From: Actinomycetota bacterium
GTDB lineage: Bacteria > Actinomycetota > Actinomycetes > S36-B12 > UBA5976
DNA: 15,228 nt
Reading direction: 5' to 3'
Assembly: GCA_005789325.1 (NCBI GenBank)
Contig: SXYE01000005.1
Span: 1 to 15,228 of the forward strand
A program made the translations under genes and the position numbers. The notes beneath the pieces are model-generated. The model searched no databases. It was not told the origin of the DNA and worked only from the letters and a program-made list of their open reading frames with translations. How positions within the stretch are numbered: the stretch's first letter is position 1; each line of letters opens with the position of its first letter. Shown here piece by piece: positions 1-7,579 of this stretch.

Positions 1-353
1 AATTTATTAAGCCTCAAATTCAAACTATTTGCTTAGGTCAAGCTGCTTCTGCTGCTGCAGTAGTTCTTGCTGCAGGATCTCCTGGAAAAAGATTTGCACT
101 TCCACACGCAAGAATTTTGATTCACCAGCCTTACACAGAAGGTGGCGGACAAGGTTCTGACATTGAAATTCAAGCAAACGAAATTTTGAGAATGCGCGCT
201 GAAATGGAAGGCATTTTGGCTAAGCACACAGGAAAGAAATTAGCTGAAATTCAAAAAGACATTGAGCGAGACAAAATCTTGACAGCAGAGGATGCTCAAA
301 AATATGGCATCATCGATCAAGTAATTGCATCACGCAAAGCGCCACAAAAATAA
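1..353 (+). CDS. clpP2: ATP-dependent Clp protease proteolytic subunit ClpP2 (3' part)
   Basis: This is the C-terminal part of a ClpP serine peptidase; the gene starts upstream of the window and the reading frame is entered at base 3. All three catalytic residues are visible: Ser in GQAASAAA (codon 48-50), His in the LIHQP motif (codon 123-125) and Asp in the IERDKIL segment (codon 270-272). The residues around the serine (GQAASAAA, not GMAASMG) and the ending LTAEDAQKYGIID match the actinobacterial ClpP2 paralogue, which forms a mixed ClpP1P2 barrel with ClpP1 and degrades proteins fed to it by ClpX or ClpC in the cytoplasm. A clpP1 gene is therefore expected just upstream (inference). clpX follows after 138 bp. 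Confidence 0.96.
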   Translation, partial: FIKPQIQTICLGQAASAAAVVLAAGSPGKRFALPHARILIHQPYTEGGGQGSDIEIQANEILRMRAEMEGILAKHTGKKLAEIQKDIERDKILTAEDAQKYGIIDQVIASRKAPQK

Positions 354-364
354 TTCGTTAAAGT

Positions 365-389
365 TTTTGTTCGCCCACTGTGAACACAA
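365..389. promoter_or_regulatory. ClgR-like palindrome upstream of clpX
   Basis: An imperfect inverted repeat has 10-bp arms TTTTGTTCGC (365-374) and GTGAACACAA (380-389) around a 5-bp spacer; 8 of 10 positions pair. The core GTTCGC-N5-GTGAAC resembles the ClgR operator of actinobacteria (WNNWCGCYNANRGCGWWS as I recall it), with two deviations on the right side. ClgR is the known activator of clp genes in this phylum, so the position fits, but the match is by eye. The same bases could form a hairpin; neither strand has a T-run beside it typical of a terminator. A possible -10 for clpX (GATAAA, 402-407) lies downstream without a convincing -35. Confidence 0.3.
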
Positions 390-491
390 TGGCTGATTTG
401 AGATAAATAAACCCTGTTTTGTGGGTACTTCAAGGTAGCGTTAATCCAACTAACCACAAATTTTTAAGTTGCGACGAAGGAGCACACCAAA

Positions 492-1766
492 ATGGCCAGA
501 CTTGGTGAAGGCACTGATCCATTAAAATGTTCCTTTTGCGGTAAAGGTCAAAAGCAAGTTAAAAAATTAATTGCTGGTCCTGGTGTTTATATATGTGATG
601 AATGTATTGAACTTTGTAATGAAATAATTGATGAAGAGTTACAAGAGACAGCTGACTTACCATTTGAAGAATTACCAAAACCAAAAGAAATCTATGCGTT
701 TCTAAATAATTATGTAATTGGCCAAGAGCACGCCAAGAAATCATTGTCAGTTGCTGTTTATAACCACTACAAAAGAGTTCAAGCCGGTGCAACAGATCGT
801 CCCAAAGATGATTTAGTTGAACTTGCTAAATCAAATATTTTATTACTTGGTCCAACTGGTTCAGGAAAAACTTTGTTAGCCCAAACATTAGCCAGGTTAT
901 TAAATGTTCCTTTTGCTATTGCTGATGCCACCGCTCTAACCGAAGCTGGTTATGTTGGTGAAGATGTTGAAAATATCTTGTTAAAGCTTATCCAAGCTGC
1001 TGATTACGATGTTAAAAAAGCTGAAACTGGAATCATTTACATTGACGAAATTGACAAAATTGCTCGAAAAAGTGAGAACCCTTCAATTACCCGTGATGTG
1101 AGTGGAGAAGGTGTGCAACAAGCTTTGTTAAAAATTTTGGAAGGCACAACTGCTTCAGTACCACCACAGGGTGGAAGAAAACATCCGCATCAAGAATTTA
1201 TTCAAATTGATACCAGCAATGTTTTATTTATCGTCGGTGGAGCATTTGCCGGCTTAGATAAAATTATTGAATCAAGAATTGGTAGAAAATCTTTAGGCTT
1301 CACAGCAGATTTTAGTGAAGAAGAAAATACTAATCCTGGAGATATTTTTGGCAAGGTTATGCCTGAAGATCTTTTGAAATTTGGCATGATTCCAGAATTT
1401 ATTGGCCGACTTCCAGTAATTACTAGTGTTACTGCCTTAAGCGAAGATGCGCTAATGCAAGTCTTAGTTGAACCTAAAAATGCTTTAGTTCGCCAATATG
1501 AAAGATTATTTGGTTTAGACAACGTTGAATTAGAAATTACCGAAGATGCTCTTAGAGCAGTTGCCGAACTTGCTCATTTACGCGGCACCGGTGCCAGAGG
1601 ACTTAGAGCAATCATGGAAGAAGTTTTATTAAATGTGATGTATGACGTTCCAAGTAGAACCGACATTGGAAAAGTTGTTATCAATCGAGACACAGTTTTG
1701 GAGAATGTGAACCCAACTTTGGTGCCTCGAAAAGAAATAAGTGAACCTGAAGAAAAATCAGCTTAA
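492..1766 (+). CDS. clpX: ATP-dependent Clp protease ATP-binding subunit ClpX
   Basis: ClpX is the hexameric AAA+ unfoldase that recognises tagged substrates, unfolds them and threads them into the ClpP barrel. The 424-residue protein has the usual length. In order it shows a four-cysteine zinc-binding domain (C13, C16, C35, C38), Walker A GPTGSGKT at 120-127, the pore-1 loop GYVG at 153-156, Walker B with D185-E186, the RKH pore loop at 229-231, and LGF at 268-270 in place of the E. coli IGF loop that docks on ClpP; LGF is usual in actinobacteria. The C-terminal small domain contains the sensor-2 segment GTGARGLRAI. The ATG has a strong ribosome site GAAGGAG (476-482) nine bases upstream. 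It sits behind clpP2 and its end converges on valS four bases away. Confidence 0.98.
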   Translation: MARLGEGTDPLKCSFCGKGQKQVKKLIAGPGVYICDECIELCNEIIDEELQETADLPFEELPKPKEIYAFLNNYVIGQEHAKKSLSVAVYNHYKRVQAGATDRPKDDLVELAKSNILLLGPTGSGKTLLAQTLARLLNVPFAIADATALTEAGYVGEDVENILLKLIQAADYDVKKAETGIIYIDEIDKIARKSENPSITRDVSGEGVQQALLKILEGTTASVPPQGGRKHPHQEFIQIDTSNVLFIVGGAFAGLDKIIESRIGRKSLGFTADFSEEENTNPGDIFGKVMPEDLLKFGMIPEFIGRLPVITSVTALSEDALMQVLVEPKNALVRQYERLFGLDNVELEITEDALRAVAELAHLRGTGARGLRAIMEEVLLNVMYDVPSRTDIGKVVINRDTVLENVNPTLVPRKEISEPEEKSA

Positions 1767-1777
1767 ATTCTTAAGCT
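1753..1777 (-). terminator. Hairpin at the clpX/valS convergence, probable valS terminator
   Basis: AGCTTAA (1760-1766) and TTAAGCT (1771-1777) form a perfect 7-bp inverted repeat with a 4-base loop. Both stop codons lie inside it: the TAA of clpX in the left arm and the TAA of valS in the right arm. Read on the minus strand, the stem is followed after two bases by a run of five T (1757-1753), so it may terminate valS transcription inside the 3' end of clpX. On the plus strand no T-run follows. The stem is AT-rich and weak, which limits confidence. Confidence 0.4.
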
Positions 1778-4323
1778 AGTTCAACCTTAACTTTAATCTC
1801 TGAGTCTGTTTCGGTTAATTTCAAGTCTTTAATATTTCCTGCGGCAATCAAATCTTTTTGAGCATTCTTGACTTGAGCAATCACTGCAGCATTGGCCCAT
1901 ATTTCAAGGGATTTAACTTCTGCTTTCATGGATTGTTTATTCTCAGTTTTTACTTTTCTAACTTCACCTAAAATATAGGTGACATTATCTAATGAATCTG
2001 TGCTTATATTTTTATTTGTAATAATGTCTGATGATTTTGGCCAAGCTTGCAAATGTATTGAACCTTCTTGCCACCAAGACCAGACTTCTTCAGTCACAAA
2101 TGGAATAAATGGAGCAAATAATTTAAGTAAGGTATGAGTTGTTATTCCCAAAGCAGCTCTTGCTGAACTTGCAGCCTCTGGGCCCTGATTGGCATATGTT
2201 CTTTCTTTTACTAATTCAACATAATCATCAGTAAAAGACCAGAAAAATGTTTCCACAACTTCTAAGGCTCTGGTGTAATCATATTTTTCAAACGATGAAG
2301 TCGCAGACTCAATAACTTGAGCTAGTTTATTGAGAAGTGCATGATCAACATCAAGTAACACATCAGACTTATTTAAAGTGGCATTAAGACTCAAACTGAA
2401 TTTACTGGCATTAAGAATCTTGATAGCTAGTCTTTTACCAATTTTCATCTGCCCAGTATCAAATGCGGTGTCAGTGCCGGGTCTTCCCATTGAAGCCCAA
2501 TACCTAACAGCATCAGAACCGTATTCTTCAAGTAAATCAATTGGAGTAACAACATTTCCTTTTGATTTACTCATTTTCTTTCTATCTGGATCCAGAATCC
2601 ATCCACTAATACTTGCGTTTTTCCAAGGTAAGGAATTCTTTTCTAAATGACTTCTTACCACTGTTGAAAATAACCAAGTTCTAATAATTTCATGGGATTG
2701 CGGGCGCAAATCCATTGGAAAGACACGATTGAAAAGGTCGTTATCTGATTCCCATGATGCAGCAATTTGTGGAGTTAATGATGAAGTTGCCCAGGTATCC
2801 ATAACATCTGGATCACCGATAAAACCATTTGGTTTATTTCTTTGTGATTCATCAAATCCGTTTGGAGCCTCACTTTGGGGATCAATTGGCAACATACTTT
2901 CATCCGGAACAATTATTTGTTCATAATCGGGATTTCCGTTTGCATCTAATTTGTACCAAAGCGGAAGTGGTACGCCAAAAAATCTTTGGCGAGAAATTAA
3001 CCAGTCCCCATTTAATCCTTCAACCCAATTTTCATATCTAACTTTCATGTAATCGGGATGCCACTTTAATTCAGTTCCTCTGTTCAGTAATTTTGTTCTT
3101 AATTCTTGATCTCTTCCACCATTTCGGATGTACCACTGCCTGGTCGTAACAATTTCTAAAGGCTTATCTCCCTTTTCAAAGAATTTAACTGCATGAGTAA
3201 TGGGCTTTGGTTCACCAACTAAATCACCACTATTTTTTAATTCGGCGACTAATACTTCTCTTGCTGAATGAGAAGTTTTTCCAATGATTTTTTCAAAGAC
3301 TTGTTTGGCAGAGTCTTTGCTGATCCAGTCAGGATTCTCTGAAACAATCCTGCCGTCCCAACCAATAAGTCCTCTTGTTGGCAAATCAAATTCTCTCCAC
3401 CAAATTACATCTGTTAAGTCACCAAAAGTACAAATCATTGCAATGCCGCTTCCTTTTTCAGGATCAGCTAAATGATGAGCAACAACGGGTACTTCGACTT
3501 CAAAAAGTGGCGTGGTTACGGTTTTACCAAATAATTCTTTATAACGATCATCATCAGGATTTGCGACTAAAGCAACACATGAGGGAAGTAATTCAGGTCG
3601 AGTAGTTTCTATGAAAACTTTGTCACCATCTTGTCTCTTAAAACCAATTTTATGAAAGGCTCCTGGCCTTTCCCGATCTTCTAATTCAGCTTGGGCAACA
3701 GCAGTCTTGAATGTGACATCCCAAAGCGTTGGAGCTTCTGCTTGATAAGCCTCTCCGCGCTTTAGATTTCTTAAAAATGCAAGTTGCGAGACTCTTCGGG
3801 CTCTTTTATCAATTGTTTGATAGGTGTAATTCCAGTCAATAGATAGACCCAATGTTTGAAAGAGGGATTCAAAAACTTTCTCATCTTCTAGAGTTAATTT
3901 CTCGCATAACTCTACAAAGTTTTTTCTGGAAATAGGAATTTGCTTCTCACCAGGTTCACTTGGTGGAGCAAAATTTGCATCAAATGCAAGTGATGGTTCA
4001 CAGCGAACGCCGTAATAGTTTTGAACTCTTCTTTCAGTTGGTAAGCCGTTGTCATCCCAACCAATTGGATAAAAAACTTTCTTGCCGGTCATTCTTTGGT
4101 AGCGAGCAATTAAATCAGTATGAGTGTAAGAAAAAACGTGTCCTACGTGAAGTGATCCACTAACAGTTGGAGGAGGAGTATCGATTGAGTAAACATTTTC
4201 TTTTGAAGCCGTTTTATCAAATGCATAGGTTTTATTCTGAACCCAAGAATTTCCCCACTTACTCTCTACTCCTTCAAGAGCAGGCTTTTCTGGTACTCGT
4301 GGGTACTGTGCAGATTCACTCAT
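1771..4323 (-). CDS. valS: Valine--tRNA ligase, archaeal-like type 2 form
   Basis: This class I aminoacyl-tRNA synthetase charges tRNA-Val and edits misactivated threonine. From the chosen ATG the protein has 850 residues. The HIGH motif appears as HVGH at 59-62 within PPPTVSGSLHVGH, and KMSKS is at 583-587. The inserted editing domain is recognisable by TTRPELLPS. The segment GWDDNGLPTERRVQNYYG replaces the GMDHAGIATQ of the common bacterial enzyme, marking the type 2 (archaeal-like) ValS subfamily found in some actinobacteria and rickettsiae. An in-frame TTG at 4341 would add six residues, but a -10-like TAAGAT lies seven bases before the ATG at 4323, so a leaderless start there is preferred; neither start has a Shine-Dalgarno sequence. 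The gene is the only one on the minus strand, convergent with clpX and divergent from folC. Confidence 0.95.
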   Translation of the reverse strand: MSESAQYPRVPEKPALEGVESKWGNSWVQNKTYAFDKTASKENVYSIDTPPPTVSGSLHVGHVFSYTHTDLIARYQRMTGKKVFYPIGWDDNGLPTERRVQNYYGVRCEPSLAFDANFAPPSEPGEKQIPISRKNFVELCEKLTLEDEKVFESLFQTLGLSIDWNYTYQTIDKRARRVSQLAFLRNLKRGEAYQAEAPTLWDVTFKTAVAQAELEDRERPGAFHKIGFKRQDGDKVFIETTRPELLPSCVALVANPDDDRYKELFGKTVTTPLFEVEVPVVAHHLADPEKGSGIAMICTFGDLTDVIWWREFDLPTRGLIGWDGRIVSENPDWISKDSAKQVFEKIIGKTSHSAREVLVAELKNSGDLVGEPKPITHAVKFFEKGDKPLEIVTTRQWYIRNGGRDQELRTKLLNRGTELKWHPDYMKVRYENWVEGLNGDWLISRQRFFGVPLPLWYKLDANGNPDYEQIIVPDESMLPIDPQSEAPNGFDESQRNKPNGFIGDPDVMDTWATSSLTPQIAASWESDNDLFNRVFPMDLRPQSHEIIRTWLFSTVVRSHLEKNSLPWKNASISGWILDPDRKKMSKSKGNVVTPIDLLEEYGSDAVRYWASMGRPGTDTAFDTGQMKIGKRLAIKILNASKFSLSLNATLNKSDVLLDVDHALLNKLAQVIESATSSFEKYDYTRALEVVETFFWSFTDDYVELVKERTYANQGPEAASSARAALGITTHTLLKLFAPFIPFVTEEVWSWWQEGSIHLQAWPKSSDIITNKNISTDSLDNVTYILGEVRKVKTENKQSMKAEVKSLEIWANAAVIAQVKNAQKDLIAAGNIKDLKLTETDSEIKVKVELA

Positions 4324-4330
4324 GACGGCA

Positions 4331-4336
4331 ATCTTA
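4331..4336 (-). promoter_or_regulatory. Putative valS -10 element (leaderless transcript)
   Basis: Read on the minus strand, TAAGAT ends seven bases before the ATG of valS, the spacing from a -10 hexamer to a transcription start. Transcription would then begin at the start codon itself. This agrees with the absence of any ribosome binding site. No clear -35 is visible; the region where it should lie (about 4354-4359) is an A-run that overlaps the folC start region. Confidence 0.35.
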
Positions 4337-4346
4337 TGCAATACAT

Positions 4347-4352
4347 TAGATT
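4347..4352 (+). promoter_or_regulatory. Putative folC -10 element
   Basis: TAGATT fits the TAnnnT pattern of actinobacterial -10 elements and ends nine bases before the folC ATG, giving a leader of about zero to three bases; TACATT at 4342-4347 is an alternative. No Shine-Dalgarno sequence precedes folC. Its -35 zone (about 4324-4329) would overlap the start of valS, so the two divergent promoters probably compete for the same DNA. Confidence 0.3.
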
Positions 4353-4361
4353 GAAAAAATC

Positions 4362-5681
4362 ATGGTCAATTCAGACGTCATGGCAGCACTGGCTTCGCGC
4401 TGGCCCGAGAACAAAATTAATCCATCTTTGGATCGAATCAAACTCTTATTGGATTATTTGGGTAATCCGCAAGAGGGTTTAAAGGTCATTCATATCGCTG
4501 GCACAAATGGCAAAACAAGTACTTCGCGAATGGTTGAAAGATTATTAAGATCATTGGACTTAAGAACAGGTCTCTACACAAGCCCTCATTTAATTCATCC
4601 TCGAGAACGAATTTGTATTGATGGAGAATCAGTTAATGAAAACAGTTTTGAAGAACTTTATAAACACGTTGAACCCTTTTTATACCTTGTTGACGAAAAA
4701 ACACCAGATTCACCGATAACTTTTTTTGAGGCCTTAACTGCTATGGCGTTTGTAAGTTTTGCTGATACTCCAGTTGATGCAGTTTCTCTGGAAGTTGGAA
4801 TGGGTGGAAGATGGGATGCCACAAATGTTTTAACACCACTAGTTTCTGTTATCACGCCAGTTGATTTAGATCATCAAGAATTTTTAGGTAACACAATTGA
4901 AAAAATAGCTTTTGAAAAAGCAGGAATTATCAAAAGTAACGTTCCTGTAATTGTCTCTCAACAAGTAAAAGATGCAGCAAAAGTAATTCTTGCCACTGCA
5001 ATTGAACATAACGCGCCAATTATGAGGGAAGGAATTGAGCTTGATGTTTTGGAAAGAAGTGTTGGGGTTGGCGGACAACAACTAACTATTGCTAATCCAT
5101 ATGGAACACATGCAGATTTATTTCTACCTTTGTTTGGAAAACATCAAGCATCAAATGCGGCTGTTGCATTGACCGCTGTTGAAGCTTTTGTTGATAGACA
5201 ACTTGATAATGAGTTAGTTCAAGAATCGTTTTCTGAATTTAGCTCACCCGGAAGATTACAAGTTCTAAAAAGAAATCCTACAATTGTTATTGATGCTGCA
5301 CATAATTCTGCTGGTATCAGGGCTACAAAACAGGGGATTGAGGAGTCTTTTAAATTTGATAACTTGATTTTAATTTTGGCTTTTATGGCCGATAAAGATA
5401 TTGAAGAAATTCTCAAAGAACTAACTGGTTTTGCACAAGTAGTAGTTTTAACGCAAACTAAGTCCGCCCGAGCCATGTCTACAGCAGCACTTGAAAAACA
5501 GGTAATAAACATTTCTGGATTTGCAGCTAGAATTGAAGTAAGCGATAATTCGGATGAAGCATTAACGAAATCTATACAAATAGCAAATGAATTAGGCAAC
5601 TCAGCCGGAATCATCGCACTAGGTTCGGTTGTTCTAGCCGGAGAGATTGCTTCAATCCTTAAGGTGGGTAAAAATAAGTGA
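4362..5681 (+). CDS. folC: Dihydrofolate synthase / folylpolyglutamate synthase
   Basis: FolC adds glutamate to dihydropteroate and then extends the glutamate tail of folates in the cytoplasm, using ATP through an acyl-phosphate intermediate like the related Mur ligases. The protein has 439 residues, a usual length. The P-loop GTNGKTS lies at 47-53, followed by the family motif TGLYTSPHL, by EVGMGGRWDATN in the magnesium and ATP region, and in the C-terminal domain by DAAHNSAG. The first ATG is used here; a second ATG at 4380 (residue 7) is possible because neither has a ribosome site. Its stop overlaps the next gene by four bases (GTGA), indicating translational coupling to the DUF4233 protein. 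Confidence 0.96.
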   Translation: MVNSDVMAALASRWPENKINPSLDRIKLLLDYLGNPQEGLKVIHIAGTNGKTSTSRMVERLLRSLDLRTGLYTSPHLIHPRERICIDGESVNENSFEELYKHVEPFLYLVDEKTPDSPITFFEALTAMAFVSFADTPVDAVSLEVGMGGRWDATNVLTPLVSVITPVDLDHQEFLGNTIEKIAFEKAGIIKSNVPVIVSQQVKDAAKVILATAIEHNAPIMREGIELDVLERSVGVGGQQLTIANPYGTHADLFLPLFGKHQASNAAVALTAVEAFVDRQLDNELVQESFSEFSSPGRLQVLKRNPTIVIDAAHNSAGIRATKQGIEESFKFDNLILILAFMADKDIEEILKELTGFAQVVVLTQTKSARAMSTAALEKQVINISGFAARIEVSDNSDEALTKSIQIANELGNSAGIIALGSVVLAGEIASILKVGKNK

Positions 5682-6007
5682 GAGCATTAGGTTCATCTGT
5701 TTTAGCTTTTGAAATAGTTGTTTCACTTCTTTTTATTCCTGCAGCATTGCAAAATGAAAACACAACAGTGCTAACTGCTTTGTTAATTTCAATGACACAG
5801 ATTCTTTTAGCCATTATGGCTATGGCAACATTAAGTAAAAAGTATGGAGTATTTCTCGGTTACTTAACCCAAGTGGCATTAATTGCTTCTGGGTTTTTAG
5901 TTACCTGGATGTTTGTGCTAGGTCTAGTTTTTCTGGGACTTTGGATACTAGCCATTAGAATTGGGCGCAGAACTGATGAGTTAAAGGCATCCAAGAAAGA
6001 CTCTTAA
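5678..6007 (+). CDS. DUF4233 domain membrane protein
   Basis: This is a small, very hydrophobic protein of 109 residues with about four predicted membrane segments (roughly 5-24, 30-52, 57-75 and 76-96) and a basic, charged C-terminal tail (GRRTDELKASKKDS). Sequence and position fit the DUF4233 family, which in actinobacteria lies directly after folC. The function is unknown to me. The GTG start overlaps the folC TGA in a GTGA arrangement, so it is translated in coupling with folC; the usual ribosome site is absent. ndk follows 48 bases later. The conserved link to folC suggests a role near folate or nucleotide metabolism, but this rests on position only. Confidence 0.88.
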   Translation: MRALGSSVLAFEIVVSLLFIPAALQNENTTVLTALLISMTQILLAIMAMATLSKKYGVFLGYLTQVALIASGFLVTWMFVLGLVFLGLWILAIRIGRRTDELKASKKDS

Positions 6008-6023
6008 ATAAGCACGAGTAGCA

Positions 6024-6030
6024 TATAAAT
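6024..6030 (+). promoter_or_regulatory. Putative -10 element of ndk
   Basis: TATAAAT lies 25 bases before the ndk GTG and would start a transcript about 19 bases upstream of it, leaving room for the AAAGGAA ribosome site. No good -35 is seen at the proper distance, so this may be a weak or secondary promoter within the folC transcript. Confidence 0.3.
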
Positions 6031-6055
6031 ATTGAATGAATTGAAAGGAAATATT

Positions 6056-6466
6056 GTGAGTGAGCGTTCACTAGTTCTAGTTAAGCCAGATGGCGTTAAA
6101 AGAGGACTTGTCGGTGAAGTTTTAAAAAGAATTGAAACAAAAGGTTGGAAAATTGTTGCTCTAGAATTAAGAAAACTTGACGAAAAAACTGCAGCAAATC
6201 ATTACGCCGAACACGATGGTAAACCATTTTTTAAAGATTTAGTTTCGTTTATTACTTCTGCTCCACTTGTAGCTGTAGTAATTGAAGGCCCAAATGCTAT
6301 TGCTGGATGGCGACAAATGATGGGTGCTACAAATCCTGCTAACGCATTGCCAGGAACCATCAGAGGTGACTTTGCCACCGAAACACAGAACAACGTGACA
6401 CATGGATCAGACTCAATTGAGTCTGCTGCCCGAGAAATTGCACTCTTCTTTCCAGGCTTGAAGTAA
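6056..6466 (+). CDS. ndk: Nucleoside diphosphate kinase
   Basis: Ndk transfers the gamma-phosphate of ATP to nucleoside diphosphates through a phosphohistidine, keeping the NTP and dNTP pools balanced. The protein has 136 residues, the normal length. The active site NNVTHGSDS contains H116. Other family landmarks are LVKPDGVKRGLVG near the N-terminus and MMGATNPANALPGTIRGDFA. The GTG at 6056 is chosen over an in-frame TTG at 6032 because AAAGGAA (6044-6050) lies at the right distance before it and because the eight added residues would precede the conserved N-terminus. The gene stands between folC-DUF4233 and the mre operon. Confidence 0.96.
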   Translation: MSERSLVLVKPDGVKRGLVGEVLKRIETKGWKIVALELRKLDEKTAANHYAEHDGKPFFKDLVSFITSAPLVAVVIEGPNAIAGWRQMMGATNPANALPGTIRGDFATETQNNVTHGSDSIESAAREIALFFPGLK

Positions 6467-6473
6467 TACTGCG

Positions 6474-6479
6474 TAATAT
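6474..6479 (+). promoter_or_regulatory. Putative -10 element upstream of mreB
   Basis: TAATAT lies in the 50-bp gap between ndk and mreB, about 38 bases before the mreB GTG. It resembles a -10 element and could drive the elongasome operon on its own. The corresponding -35 position inside the ndk 3' end is not convincing, so the call is tentative. Confidence 0.28.
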
Positions 6480-6516
6480 AAGTAGTCAAACAACAACAAT
6501 AAAAAAGAGGACATAA

Positions 6517-7551
6517 GTGGCCGGTTTTGGTAGAGGGTTCTTAGGACGAGACTTAGCAGTAGATCTTGGTACAGCAAATACTTTGGTTTACGAACGAGGT
6601 CGCGGAATTGTTCTGAATGAACCTTCAGTTGTTGCAATAAATCAAAACACTGGTGGAATTGTGGCAGTAGGTGCCGAAGCAAAAAGAATGGTCGGTAGAA
6701 CTCCGGGAAACATTGTGGCAATTCGTCCACTTAAAGACGGTGTGATTGCAGATTTTGATACCACAGAAAGAATGCTTCGTTACTTCATTCAAAAAGTTCA
6801 TAAACGTAGATTTTTAGCAAAACCAAGAGTTGTAGTTTGTGTACCAAGTGGAATTACAGGCGTTGAACAAAGAGCAGTTAAAGACGCAGGCTATGCAGCT
6901 GGTGCTCGCAAGGTTTACATCATTGAAGAACCAATGGCAGCAGCAATTGGAGCAGGATTACCAATTCATGAACCAACTGGAAACATGATTGTTGATATTG
7001 GTGGCGGTACTACAGAAGTTGCCGTTATTTCATTAGGTGGAGTTGTTACTTCACTATCTATTCGTACCGGTGGCGATGAGCTAGACGATGCTTTAATTCA
7101 ATTTGTTAAAAAAGAATATTCATTGATGCTTGGAGAAAGAACCGCTGAAGAAATTAAGACCACAGTTGGAACAGCATTCCCAATTCCTGATGAAACATCT
7201 GCTGAACTTCGAGGACGAGATTTAGTAACAGGACTTCCTCGCACAATTGTTGTCACTGCTGAAGAAATAAGAAGAGCACTTGATGAACCATTGACAAGAA
7301 TTGTTGACGCCGTGAAGACCACACTTGATAGAACTCCACCTGAACTTTGCGGAGACATCATGGATCGTGGAATTGTTTTAACCGGTGGTGGAGCACTTCT
7401 TAAAGGTTTGGATGAAAGATTGAGGCATGAAACCGGAATGCCAGTAATTATTGCTGAGCAACCATTGAATTGTGTTGTTATGGGTTCTGGAAAGTGTGTT
7501 GAAGAGTTCGAAGCTCTACAGCAAGTATTGATCTCAGAACCACGCGGTTAA
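6517..7551 (+). CDS. mreB: Rod shape-determining protein MreB
   Basis: MreB is the bacterial actin homologue that polymerises under the inner membrane with ATP and orients the lateral wall synthesis machinery. The protein has 344 residues, as usual. The actin-fold nucleotide motifs are present: phosphate 1 DLGTANT at 16-22, phosphate 2 DIGGGTTE at 160-167, and the adenosine motif LTGGGALL from about residue 288. The N-terminus GFGRGFLGRD resembles a short amphipathic, membrane-contacting stretch (inference). The GTG start is supported by AGAGGA (6506-6511) five bases upstream. It heads mreB-mreC-mreD-mrdA-rodA, and its TAA lies in a GC-rich hairpin before mreC. Confidence 0.97.
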   Translation: MAGFGRGFLGRDLAVDLGTANTLVYERGRGIVLNEPSVVAINQNTGGIVAVGAEAKRMVGRTPGNIVAIRPLKDGVIADFDTTERMLRYFIQKVHKRRFLAKPRVVVCVPSGITGVEQRAVKDAGYAAGARKVYIIEEPMAAAIGAGLPIHEPTGNMIVDIGGGTTEVAVISLGGVVTSLSIRTGGDELDDALIQFVKKEYSLMLGERTAEEIKTTVGTAFPIPDETSAELRGRDLVTGLPRTIVVTAEEIRRALDEPLTRIVDAVKTTLDRTPPELCGDIMDRGIVLTGGGALLKGLDERLRHETGMPVIIAEQPLNCVVMGSGKCVEEFEALQQVLISEPRG

Positions 7552-7579
7552 CCCGCGGGTAGATCGGCTTATTTTGCCG
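7543..7579 (+). promoter_or_regulatory. Tandem hairpins at the mreB-mreC junction
   Basis: CGCGG (7543-7547) and CCGCG (7553-7557) form a stem with loop TTAAC that contains most of the mreB stop codon. The overlapping ACCCGCGGGT (7551-7560) is a perfect 10-bp palindrome. A second stem, CGGC (7565-7568) with GCCG (7576-7579), has loop TTATTTT and takes in the first base of the mreC GTG start. These GC-rich arms stand out in DNA of about 38% GC. No T-run follows the first stem, so it is not an ordinary terminator; RNA processing, protection of the mreB 3' end, or control of mreC translation are possible (inference). Confidence 0.4.

Noticed and set aside
2378..2650. Plus-strand open frames inside valS (also near 2729-3605 and 3960-4163)
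   Set aside because: They lie opposite the highly conserved ValS coding sequence and show no own motifs; they are shadows of the real gene.
4324..4341. Six-residue N-terminal extension of ValS from a TTG
   Set aside because: It would read through the likely -10 element and there is no ribosome site; the ATG at 4323 fits a leaderless start.
6032..6055. Eight-residue extension of Ndk from a TTG
   Set aside because: AAAGGAA is well spaced to the GTG at 6056, and the conserved Ndk N-terminus begins there.
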